DNA from: CAG-791 sp963593905
Lineage (GTDB): Bacteria > Bacillota > Clostridia > Lachnospirales > Lachnospiraceae
DNA: 64,000 bases
Assembly (NCBI GenBank): GCA_963593905.1
Contig: CAVBBL010000011.1
Location: 1 to 64,000, forward strand
Direction of reading: 5' to 3'
The notes under the pieces were generated by a model. That model saw nothing but the letters and a program-made list of their open reading frames with translations. It ran no database searches and was not told where the DNA came from. Of the stretch, positions 1 to 6,784 are shown piece by piece (within the stretch, counting starts at the first letter, position 1; every line of letters begins with the position of its first letter). A program made the translations under genes and the position numbers.

Positions 1-6
1 TTTCAT
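1..6 (-). CDS. 5' end of a gene leaving the window
   Basis: Only the first two codons (ATG AAA on the minus strand) are in the window. The call rests on context: just upstream is the translation-initiation motif ATGGGGATTAATATG, which closely matches the ATGGAGATTANNATG motif in front of pyrC, phoU and the TSCPD gene. The product cannot be named. Confidence 0.55.
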
Positions 7-145
7 ATTAATCCCCATTCCGCAGGCGCTTTGCGCCGGAGGAATCTCAAAGCAAATTTCAGATTTGCTTTGAGATCAGCGCTATTGGTGACGCCTGCGG
101 CACCAATAGTTGTGCGAAAAATATGCCATCGGGCATATTTTTCAC
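7..145 (-). repeat. Element A copy 1: structured leader with potential pseudoknot
   Basis: Reading in the minus sense, hairpin I pairs CTATTGGTG (109-101) with CACCAATAG (90-82) around a 10-nt loop CCGCAGGCGT. Hairpin II pairs TCAAAGCAAAT (73-63) with ATTTGCTTTGA (57-47). The strand GCGCCTGCGG (29-20), just 5' of the GGGG ribosome binding site, is complementary over 10 positions to the hairpin I loop, ending in one U-G pair. Its first half can instead form a local hairpin GGCGC-AAA-GCGCC (37-25). The two pairings exclude each other. The same plan recurs near 4.2, 33.9 and 38.0 kb with different stem sequences. Confidence 0.8.
59..145 (-). CDS. Possible leader peptide (28 codons) inside element A
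   Basis: An open frame starts with GTG at 145, behind the motif ATGAGGATTAGTGTG that resembles the initiation sites used by real genes here. It encodes a 28-residue peptide containing FAQLLVPQASPIALI and stops at 59-61, inside hairpin II. Related frames occur in the copies at 33822 (LAQLFAPQASQIALIANQ) and 37950 (FTQRFVPQASQIVLIANQ). The ddl copy is frameshifted by one base. The conservation may reflect RNA pairing rather than a functional peptide, so this is tentative. Confidence 0.3.
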   Translation of the reverse strand: MKNMPDGIFFAQLLVPQASPIALISKQI

Positions 146-265
146 ACTAATCCTCATTTCTGAGCAGCTATGCTGCGAAGATGCGACGAGAATTTCAGAT
201 TCTCTTAATCGAATTCCTAATTCGATTTGCCATCACTGAATTTTTTCCTTCAAAACCATAAACTA
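146..265 (-). repeat. Second structured leader segment, related to the pyrC leader
   Basis: In the minus sense it carries three hairpins: AATCGAATT/AATTCGATT, GAGAATCTGAAATTCTC, and GCAGCATAGCTGC followed by TCAGAAATGAGGATTAG. The last part matches the pyrC initiation region (CTTCGCAGCAAAGCTGC followed by TCAGAAATGGAGATTAG) almost exactly. It lies between the end of the acyltransferase gene and element A copy 1, giving two stacked leaders upstream of the gene at the left edge. Confidence 0.6.
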
Positions 266-281
266 CGAATGCCCGGCATTC

Positions 282-1025
282 TTATAATAACGCCTTATCC
301 CTCTCATAGGTCTCGGCAATAATATCCCGCACATACTCAGCGATGTGCTTCTTTTCCTCCGGTGTCATGGAAGCCACATCGATGGGCTTTCCGTACTCTG
401 CAATCACATGCACTGCCTTGATCCTTGGCCAATGGTCCTCAAAAATATCTCCCGTGTTCACCAGCGTTACGGGAATAATGGGACACTTCGCCTTGGTGGC
501 CACCTTAAAGCTGCCGCCGTGGAAGGGAAGAATCACTCCTTCTTCCTTACATCTGGTGCCCTCCGGGAAAATAAAGATGGAGTGACCTGCCTTAATCTCC
601 TCGATGGCATTTAGAATGACCTGCAATCCCTGTCTGATATTCTCTCTGTCCAGAAAGAGTACGTGAAGATTATGCGCCCATTGCCGCAACAGCGGTATTT
701 TGGAGAGCTGGATCTTAGCCAGATAGCCTGTAACAGAGGGCAGCTGCATGATGGTGATCACCGCGTCGAAAATGCTGCGGTGATTGCCTATGTAGAGCAC
801 AGCCTGATCCCTGGGGATATTTTCCTTTCCAATGACGGTCAATTTACATCCTGTAAAGAACCACACGAAGTGAAGTCCGCCCTGGATAAACCGGAGGCTT
901 GCCAGATCCTTTGCCTCCTTTGAAAACTTACCCACAATCCACAGAATCAGATAGACAGGGATACTGATGATCAGAAAAAGCACAGCCGCCAATAAAGTCA
1001 GGCCTGCACGCAGCCACATTACCAT
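282..1025 (-). CDS. plsC: 1-acyl-sn-glycerol-3-phosphate acyltransferase (PlsC family)
   Basis: This 247-residue protein would acylate lysophosphatidic acid to phosphatidic acid at the inner membrane. An N-terminal membrane segment (about residues 9-31) precedes the acyltransferase domain. The HX4D catalytic motif is visible as NHRSIFD (around residue 80), and the substrate-binding motif as FPEGTR (around residue 153). Length is typical of short bacterial PlsC proteins. The start at 1025 has AAAGGAG nine bases upstream; a second ATG two codons later is possible. It is divergent from pyrC. Family assignment is strong, but substrate specificity among PlsC-like enzymes cannot be read from sequence. 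Confidence 0.9.
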   Translation of the reverse strand: MVMWLRAGLTLLAAVLFLIISIPVYLILWIVGKFSKEAKDLASLRFIQGGLHFVWFFTGCKLTVIGKENIPRDQAVLYIGNHRSIFDAVITIMQLPSVTGYLAKIQLSKIPLLRQWAHNLHVLFLDRENIRQGLQVILNAIEEIKAGHSIFIFPEGTRCKEEGVILPFHGGSFKVATKAKCPIIPVTLVNTGDIFEDHWPRIKAVHVIAEYGKPIDVASMTPEEKKHIAEYVRDIIAETYERDKALL

Positions 1026-1222
1026 ATTTAAAAGCTCCTTTTACCGTTTATGACAGAAAGTTCACCCGGAAGACCGACTGCTTCTCCAAAAGGCTGACTG
1101 TCTTTCCGGAAGGCAGCGCATTCACGGCGCCGCTTTCTGTTTTGTATACAGGATATTGTAACACAGCAGTGCATTGCTTGCCATAGTCCTATATTTTTCA
1201 CAAATCCTTCAGCAAATGTTCA
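1026..1222. other. Divergent plsC/pyrC intergenic region with inverted repeats
   Basis: Apart from the pyrC promoter just to its right, this spacer holds two nested inverted repeats: CAGAAAG near 1054 with CTTTCTG near 1134, and CCGGAAGAC (1066-1074) with GTCTTTCCGG (1100-1109, one bulge). They would lie in the plsC 5' leader. No gene is visible. Confidence 0.4.
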
Positions 1223-1252
1223 TTGTAAGAATACACGCTTTCTGTATATAAT
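1223..1252 (+). promoter_or_regulatory. Putative pyrC promoter
   Basis: TTGTAA (1223-1228) and TATAAT (1247-1252) are separated by 18 bp. They sit about 55 bp upstream of the pyrC start in an AT-rich stretch. Only the -10 box is a perfect consensus. Confidence 0.6.
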
Positions 1253-1265
1253 TATTTTGTATCGT

Positions 1266-1305
1266 CGCCTCTTCGCAGCAAAGCTGCTCAGAAATGGAGA
1301 TTAGT
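1266..1305 (+). promoter_or_regulatory. pyrC translation-initiation region with hairpin
   Basis: A GCAGC-AAA-GCTGC hairpin is followed by ATGGAGATTAGTATG. The GGAG within it serves the ATG at 1306; the ATG at 1294 overlaps the ribosome binding site and has no site of its own. The sequence is nearly repeated on the minus strand near 150-190. Confidence 0.6.
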
Positions 1306-2637
1306 ATGATTCTGATAAAAAACGGCAAATTAACAGACCCCCGCACACAACTGGAAGACTATCGGGATATACTCATTGCAGACGGCAAGATTGCCCAGAT
1401 TCGCACCGGCATCACAGAAGAATTCTGTCTTGCTTATGGGAAGGATCCGGTCAATCAGGTAAAAGATACCTCTTTGCAGGTCATTGACGCTAAACACATG
1501 ATTATAGCGCCCGGCCTGGTGGACACCCATTCCCATTTCCGCGATCCGGGCTTCACACAGAAGGAGGATATCGTCTCCGGCGCCAATGCCGCTATGAAGG
1601 GTGGGTATACCAGCATCATCATGATGGCCAATACCAATCCGCCTATTGACAATGTCGACACCTTAGAGGATGTACTTCACAGGGGCGCTCAGACCCCCAT
1701 CCGTATCTACAGTGCCGCCAACGCTACCAAAGGCATGCAGGGGAAGTCGCTGACAGACTTCCATGCGCTGAAGGAACATGGTGCCGTCTGCTTTACCGAT
1801 GACGGCAAGCCCATATTGGATACCGCTGTGATGGAGGCGGCCATGAAGGCTGCTAAGGAGGAGGACAGCCCCCTTTCTCTCCATGAGGAGGATCCGGCCT
1901 ATATCCGTCAAAACGGCATTAACGCCGGGGGATATCCTGCTAAATTCCTGCATCTGGAGGGTTCTTCCAGAGAGGCAGAGATCACCATGGTACAAAGAGA
2001 TGTGGATCTGGCTGTAAAGCTCATGTGCCCTCTGTGCATCCAGCATATCAGCACCGCTGAAGCAGTGGAGATCGTTCGCAAGGGAAGACTTCTCAATTCC
2101 CGCATCCATGCAGAGGCCACCCCGCACCACTTTACCCTGACCCAGGAGGCTGTCCTTCATCACGGCACTCTGGCCAAAATGAATCCGCCCCTGCGCACAG
2201 AAGAGGATCGTCTGGCCATCATCGACGGCCTGTGCGACGGCACTATAGATATCATCGCCACCGATCACGCCCCCCACACTGCCGAAGAGAAAGCCCAGCC
2301 CTTTGAAAAGGCCCCCAGCGGCATCATCGGTCTGGAGACCGCTCTCTCCCTGGGCATCAGGGAGCTGGTCAACAAAGGCTATCTCTCTATGCTGCAGCTG
2401 ATAGCCTGCTTATCCAGCAACCCCGCCGCTTACTACCGGCTGCCTGCAGGAAGCGCTTCTGTGGGCGATCCCGCAGATCTGGTACTTTTTGACCCCAACG
2501 AGACCTGGAAGGTAGGACCCATCTTTGCCTCCAAAGCTTCCAATTCTCCTTTTATCGGTGAGACCATGCCCGGTGTGATCCATTACACTATCTGCGGCGG
2601 CCGGATCGTATATCAGGACCAGTCAGGCAATACATGA
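1306..2637 (+). CDS. pyrC: Dihydroorotase, class I (PyrC)
   Basis: This 443-residue amidohydrolase catalyses the third step of pyrimidine synthesis, cyclising carbamoyl aspartate to dihydroorotate in the cytoplasm. The metal-binding HxH is in DTHSHFRDPG (around residue 75). Further family motifs are ANTNPP, LHEEDP, QHISTAEA, EATPHHFTLT and ATDHAPHT, the last holding the catalytic Asp. Length fits the long class I type. The start at 1306 is chosen because GGAG lies six bases upstream; an in-frame ATG four codons earlier overlaps that site. The gene stands alone on the plus strand without other pyr genes. It converges with ddl across a shared terminator. Confidence 0.96.
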   Translation: MILIKNGKLTDPRTQLEDYRDILIADGKIAQIRTGITEEFCLAYGKDPVNQVKDTSLQVIDAKHMIIAPGLVDTHSHFRDPGFTQKEDIVSGANAAMKGGYTSIIMMANTNPPIDNVDTLEDVLHRGAQTPIRIYSAANATKGMQGKSLTDFHALKEHGAVCFTDDGKPILDTAVMEAAMKAAKEEDSPLSLHEEDPAYIRQNGINAGGYPAKFLHLEGSSREAEITMVQRDVDLAVKLMCPLCIQHISTAEAVEIVRKGRLLNSRIHAEATPHHFTLTQEAVLHHGTLAKMNPPLRTEEDRLAIIDGLCDGTIDIIATDHAPHTAEEKAQPFEKAPSGIIGLETALSLGIRELVNKGYLSMLQLIACLSSNPAAYYRLPAGSASVGDPADLVLFDPNETWKVGPIFASKASNSPFIGETMPGVIHYTICGGRIVYQDQSGNT

Positions 2638-2774
2638 CCGGCAATACTTGACGGCCATTTACCCTGTGCTTATCCTTGGAACAACGAGCCAACGCCGACA
2701 AATCACATCGGAGGAATCGTCCTTATGAATTTCTCCTCGTATAGTCGCAGAAAGCTGCAGCATAGAAAAAAATA

Positions 2775-2825
2775 GGAAAACCCCGATACAGAGAATAAAT
2801 CGACTTCTCCGTATCGGGGTTTTCC
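2775..2825. terminator. Bidirectional terminator between pyrC and ddl
   Basis: A long perfect stem (GGAAAACCCCGATAC with GTATCGGGGTTTTCC, extended inward by GAGAA/TTCTC) has A-rich and T-rich flanks. It sits between convergent genes and can serve both. Confidence 0.85.
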
Positions 2826-2826
2826 T

Positions 2827-2922
2827 TTGTTTATATCTAATCTTGTTTATATCTGATCTTGTTTATATCTGACCTTGTTTGTATCTTATCTTTATTTGCA
2901 TCCGGCTTTTATTTACATCTTA
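2827..2922. repeat. Decaying 16-bp tandem repeat
   Basis: Six head-to-tail 16-bp units begin at 2827, 2843, 2859, 2875, 2891 and 2907. The consensus is TTGTTTATATCTGATC, degrading towards the ddl end. The last unit overlaps the final codons of ddl. Confidence 0.75.
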
Positions 2923-4127
2923 CTGCCTTTGGCACCCTTGGCGCCGCCGCCTAAATGCACCCCTGCCAGCACGTTGCTGTCGAAGGTAAAGACCAGCTTT
3001 TCCTCTTCCCGCTGCTTTTTCAGTGTCAGTTCGATGAGCTGCGTCAGCAGTTCGCGGTAGCTCTTTCCCAAAGGCTCCCACAGATAGAAGGACAGTGAGC
3101 CGGGAATCGTGTTGATCTCATTGACATAGACCTTGCCGGTATCCTGATCCATCATGAAATCAATACGGGAGACACCATTGCATCCGAGTGCCTGGAAGGT
3201 CTCCACTGCCATCCGGCGAATGTCATCTCTCTGCGCGGGCGTAATGTCTGCAGGAATCTTTCTCTGGAGACTGGCCATGCCACTCTTGGCGCCGCCGCTC
3301 TTAGCGCCCTTTGCGCCTTTGCCGCCGCTCATATACTTATCCTCAAAGGTCAGGATATCCTCTGCATTCAGGGGTTCCTCACACTCAGAGGCCTCTGCAT
3401 GCTCATAATCTCCCAATACGGAGCAGTTGATCTCCCGCAGATTTTCGATGGCATGCTCCACCAGAATCGTTCTGGAAAATTCAAAGGCCAGATCCAGAGC
3501 CTCTCTTAACTCCTCCTTGTCGGCCGCCTTTTTGATACCGATACTGGAGCCCAGGTTCAGGGGTTTTACGATGACAGGGTAGGCATATTTTTCCTCTACC
3601 TGTCTCATCAAAGCCTCTGCATCCTCATAATCTGCCCAGGTATACAGCGTGCAGTCCAGTACAGGGATATTATGATCCTTTAAAATCGGCTTCATGGCAT
3701 ATTTGTTCATACCCAGTGCGGAAGCACACACATCACACCCCACATAGGGCACCCCCAGGGTCTGCAGATAGCCCTGCAGCGCACCATCTTCTACATTAGT
3801 GCCGTGAACGATGGGGAAAGCCACATCGATTTCATGCAGCAGGTTATTGCCGAATTTCTTCATAGGATAACGATAAAGCTTTACTCTGTTTCCTTCCCGG
3901 ATCCATATCACCTGGGTCAGGGTTTTTAAGAGCTGCGGGATATTCTTATATTTTTCAATATCATCTGCACCTTCTCCGGTGTAGAATTCCGCATTTTTGG
4001 TCATATAGACCGGCACAATATCATACCGCTCCTTATCCATAGACTGTATGGCCTGCAGGGCAGAGATAATGGAAATCTCGTGTTCTGTGCTCTTGCCGCC
4101 GAATATAACTGCTACTTTTATTTTCAT
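2913..4127 (-). CDS. ddl: D-alanine--D-alanine ligase family protein
   Basis: This 404-residue ATP-grasp enzyme would join two D-alanines for peptidoglycan precursors in the cytoplasm. It shows an N-terminal GGKSTEHEISI, then HGTNVEDGALQGYL, VKPLNLGSSIGI and a C-terminal EINTIPGS that would hold metal and product. The start at 4127 uses GGAG six bases upstream; the upstream in-frame ATG lies inside the binding site. Two Gly-Ala-Lys-rich stretches are odd: one around residues 270-285, where the active-site omega loop is expected, and one at the C terminus. It follows murF in the same direction, fitting a D-Ala-D-Ala supply unit. Preference for D-Ala over another second substrate cannot be decided here. 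Confidence 0.9.
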   Translation of the reverse strand: MKIKVAVIFGGKSTEHEISIISALQAIQSMDKERYDIVPVYMTKNAEFYTGEGADDIEKYKNIPQLLKTLTQVIWIREGNRVKLYRYPMKKFGNNLLHEIDVAFPIVHGTNVEDGALQGYLQTLGVPYVGCDVCASALGMNKYAMKPILKDHNIPVLDCTLYTWADYEDAEALMRQVEEKYAYPVIVKPLNLGSSIGIKKAADKEELREALDLAFEFSRTILVEHAIENLREINCSVLGDYEHAEASECEEPLNAEDILTFEDKYMSGGKGAKGAKSGGAKSGMASLQRKIPADITPAQRDDIRRMAVETFQALGCNGVSRIDFMMDQDTGKVYVNEINTIPGSLSFYLWEPLGKSYRELLTQLIELTLKKQREEEKLVFTFDSNVLAGVHLGGGAKGAKGSKM

Positions 4128-4240
4128 GATCGTCTCCATTTAACAGGCGCCTATGCCGGAGAAATCGCAAATCAAATCACCATCTGCTCTGCGATTATCG
4201 CTGTTGGTGACGCCTGCACGCCAACAGCTGTGAAAAAACA
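4128..4240 (-). repeat. Element A copy 2: leader of ddl
   Basis: In the minus sense, hairpin I pairs CTGTTGG (4227-4221) with CCAACAG (4207-4201). Its loop contains CAGGCGT, complementary to GCGCCTG near 4150-4144, just before the ribosome binding site of ddl. Hairpin II pairs AATCGCA with TGCGATT. The local competing hairpin is weaker than in copies 1 and 4, and the loop has lost one base relative to them. Confidence 0.7.
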
Positions 4241-4248
4241 CTCGGGTA

Positions 4249-5823
4249 TCATTTATAATTATCAGGCAGGTCATTTTCCAGAAGGATCACTTTCTCCTTG
4301 CCTGCGTCCAGCTCATACATCAATCTGGTGGCCTCTGTCAGGTCATGGGCCTCAAAGAGTTTCTCCGGCACAAAACCTGCCTCGGAAGCGCCCTTTTTCA
4401 GAGCATAGGTATTGTGGCCGCCCACCAGAATGATATAGTCGCATACCTCTGCGGCTGCCTTGCCGAAGGCCTCATTCTCCGCTTCCTGTCTGTCACCTAA
4501 TTCCACCATACCGGGGGTCACCAGGATCTTGACACAGGAGAAAAGCTTTAAAGTATCCAGTGCTGCTTTTGTCCCTTCCGGATTAGCGTTATAAGCATCA
4601 TCAATGACCGTGACATTACCGCCCTTTGGCAACAGCTGCAGTCTGTGGGGCACGCCCTCTAACTTGTGCACCGCACTCTTTAGCCTGCGCATGGGAATCC
4701 CCATACGGTTAGCCACAGCGATGGCACCAATGACATTTTCCGCATTATGTCTGCCCAGCAGCTTCATGTGGAACTCTTCTGTCTCTCCATCGGGGTTCGT
4801 CACTGTGAAGACGGTTCCGTTCTTTGACACCTCCAGAATCTGTCCGTGATAATCATTTTCCTTATCAAGGCCGTAGGTGACGGCATCTTTATATTTCTGA
4901 TGTTCTTTGATGACCGCACAGTCGCCGTTTACGAACTTAAGACCATTCTTGCCATTTCCGGCCACTTCATCCAACAGCTCATATTTCGTGCTGATAATAT
5001 TATCCAGGCTGTGGAAGGTCTCCAGATGCTGGTAGCCGATGGAGGTGACGATACCGTGATCAGGATGGACGATATCGCAGATCTCCTTGATATCCCCCAC
5101 ATGTCTGGCTCCCATCTCGCAGACGAAAATCTGGTGCGTGGGCTGTAAATCTGAGCGGATGGTCTTTACCACTCCCATGGGCGTATTATAGCTCTCCGGC
5201 GTGCGCAGCACACGGAATCCCTCGGAAAGCAGGGTGGTCAGGTAATACTTGACACTGGTCTTTCCGTAGCTGCCGGTGATGCCGATGACCGTCAGGTCCC
5301 CGTGTTCCTTCAGAATACGCTTGGCATCATTGATATAGTAATTATTAAATGCCTTCTCGATAGGTCTGTTTAGCAGGTTAGCCAGCGCCACCACCAGCGG
5401 AATAGCCGCAAAGGGAATGGAAAAGAGCAGCACCCAGGCAGAGAACTTGGGTATCACCGCCGTGATACCGATAATGATCAGCCACAGCAGCACAATCATG
5501 TTAAACAGTCTGTGCACCCGTCTGGTGGCCACAAATTTCTTTTTCACATGGCGAGGCCAGTAGACAGCGATCATCACTCCGTGAAAAACAATTCCCAGTA
5601 TGATCGCCAACGCCTCATAGTGCAGAATCTGCGCTGCCGCAGGGATCAGCACAAATAAAAGCGGCAGCCAACGCCCCGGCTCTGCCCAAAGAAAGCGGAA
5701 ATAACCGGCGAACTGATAGGATGAGAGCTGCAGCATATGCGTAAAATATCGGATTGCAATGGCAGCGGAAAATACAAAAAGTGCAGCGAGGATCCAATCC
5801 CCCGCAGTCTCCAGAATGACCAT
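4249..5823 (-). CDS. murF: MurF-like Mur ligase with N-terminal membrane domain
   Basis: The product (524 residues) would add D-Ala-D-Ala to UDP-MurNAc-tripeptide. The Mur ligase core begins around residue 180 with the P-loop GITGSYGKTSVKYYL, and DDAYNANPEG matches MurF. About 160 N-terminal residues form several hydrophobic segments (roughly residues 10-35, 50-90 and 105-155), which the soluble textbook MurF lacks. The start at 5823 has AGGAGG five bases upstream; a GTG at 5829 overlaps that site and is less likely. It overlaps nothing but starts 10 bp after the hydrolase gene ends, and ddl follows. MurF is the best call from motif and neighbour; another membrane Mur ligase acting on a related substrate is the alternative. 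Confidence 0.8.
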   Translation of the reverse strand: MVILETAGDWILAALFVFSAAIAIRYFTHMLQLSSYQFAGYFRFLWAEPGRWLPLLFVLIPAAAQILHYEALAIILGIVFHGVMIAVYWPRHVKKKFVATRRVHRLFNMIVLLWLIIIGITAVIPKFSAWVLLFSIPFAAIPLVVALANLLNRPIEKAFNNYYINDAKRILKEHGDLTVIGITGSYGKTSVKYYLTTLLSEGFRVLRTPESYNTPMGVVKTIRSDLQPTHQIFVCEMGARHVGDIKEICDIVHPDHGIVTSIGYQHLETFHSLDNIISTKYELLDEVAGNGKNGLKFVNGDCAVIKEHQKYKDAVTYGLDKENDYHGQILEVSKNGTVFTVTNPDGETEEFHMKLLGRHNAENVIGAIAVANRMGIPMRRLKSAVHKLEGVPHRLQLLPKGGNVTVIDDAYNANPEGTKAALDTLKLFSCVKILVTPGMVELGDRQEAENEAFGKAAAEVCDYIILVGGHNTYALKKGASEAGFVPEKLFEAHDLTEATRLMYELDAGKEKVILLENDLPDNYK

Positions 5824-5832
5824 GGTCACCTC

Positions 5833-6618
5833 CTAAACCTTTAAAAAGCTGCCCAGGATACGGGCAAAAAGCGCAGGCTGATCCAGAAAACAGAAATGGG
5901 TTGCTCCCTCGATCACAGCCAATCCCGCCTCCGGCATCAATTCTTCCATCCTCTTTCCGTCAGAAAGAGGCGTGGCGGTATCCGCAGAGCCCCAGATCAG
6001 GAGTACCGGCATCGTCAGCCTCGGCATTTCTTCCTGCAGATCCGTATTGACCACCTTCACCATACTGGCGCGCATTGTCGGAGAAGCAGCACTGTAATCC
6101 GCAGAGCCGAATTTTTTCTGTAATTTATCCAGAAGTGCCGGATTCTTCTCTGCCAGCCCGGTCTTTACCAATGTCTGCTTCAGAAAATGATAGGTCTTTA
6201 CCTTGCGCTTCTGTGCCGGTGTTTTTTCCGGCACGATGCCGGCGCTGTCCACTAAAATTGCCTTGGGACAGGTAAAAGGAAGTCCCCCTCTGGCCAGCAG
6301 CCGGATAACGGTGCGTCCCCCGTGGGAGTGCCCTAAGAGGATTACTTCTTTATCCTCCGGAAAAAGCGTCGTGATAAACGTGCTGACAAAATCCGCAAAA
6401 TCATCCAGATCATAGGCTCTGTCAGGCTCTTCACTCTTTCCAAAGCCCGGCATATCCATCCCCACTACGTGATATTTCTCCTGCAGCAGCTGAAAGATTC
6501 CCGCAAAAAGAGTGAAATTCGCCCCCCAGCCATGAAGGAGTATCACAAGAGGGGAAGAGGTCTCCCCCTCCTCCCGGTAATGTATACGAAGCCCATTGAT
6601 CTGTACGTCTTTTTCCAT
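5833..6618 (-). CDS. Alpha/beta-fold hydrolase
   Basis: This 261-residue protein has an oxyanion-hole LHGWGANFTLF (residues 28-38), the nucleophile elbow GHSHGG (around residue 100), and a late His in ATHFCFLDQP, giving a complete Ser-Asp-His set. No signal peptide is seen, so it is probably cytoplasmic. The substrate is unknown. It is the first gene of a unit with murF and ddl. Its start codon lies five bases from an AGAGG site that is buried in a perfect 17-bp palindrome, so translation may be controlled by RNA structure. Confidence 0.85.
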   Translation of the reverse strand: MEKDVQINGLRIHYREEGETSSPLVILLHGWGANFTLFAGIFQLLQEKYHVVGMDMPGFGKSEEPDRAYDLDDFADFVSTFITTLFPEDKEVILLGHSHGGRTVIRLLARGGLPFTCPKAILVDSAGIVPEKTPAQKRKVKTYHFLKQTLVKTGLAEKNPALLDKLQKKFGSADYSAASPTMRASMVKVVNTDLQEEMPRLTMPVLLIWGSADTATPLSDGKRMEELMPEAGLAVIEGATHFCFLDQPALFARILGSFLKV

Positions 6619-6784
6619 TTTTACCTCTATTTGCCGCAGCCTGCTGCGGCAAATAGAGGAGAATTTCGCGAAGGCGAATTCTCCGATGCGAACCCGAATG
6701 TCGTTTTACGACATTCGGGTTGAAAGAAATGTCATCAGACATTTCTTTCAACCTTGCCTCTATTGCCGCAGCCTGGCTTTTATA
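6619..6784 (-). repeat. Element B array in front of the hydrolase gene
   Basis: In the minus sense the modules run: a partial copy ending in AGAGG, hairpin d (TTGAAAGAAATGTC/GACATTTCTTTCAA), hairpin c (CCCGAATGTCG/CGACATTCGGG), hairpin b (GGAGAATTCGCC with its complement), and hairpin a. Hairpin a pairs GCTGCGGCAAATAGAGG-type arms at 6624-6640 and 6643-6659. The last five bases of the array form the ribosome binding site of the hydrolase gene. Confidence 0.8.

Noticed and set aside
7..145. Metabolite riboswitch of a known class
   Set aside because: No known riboswitch core was recognised and the four copies precede genes of unrelated function.
2913..4127. VanA/VanB-type glycopeptide-resistance ligase
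   Set aside because: No vanH, vanX or vanRS genes are nearby and the gene pairs with murF; motifs alone do not support D-Lac specificity.
4128..4248. Leader peptide in the ddl copy of element A
   Set aside because: A one-base loss in the loop breaks the PQAS frame and no start codon is present.
6431..6751. Open frame overlapping the hydrolase gene and its leader
   Set aside because: It is the element B array read in another frame and then the hydrolase gene out of phase; no independent evidence for a gene.
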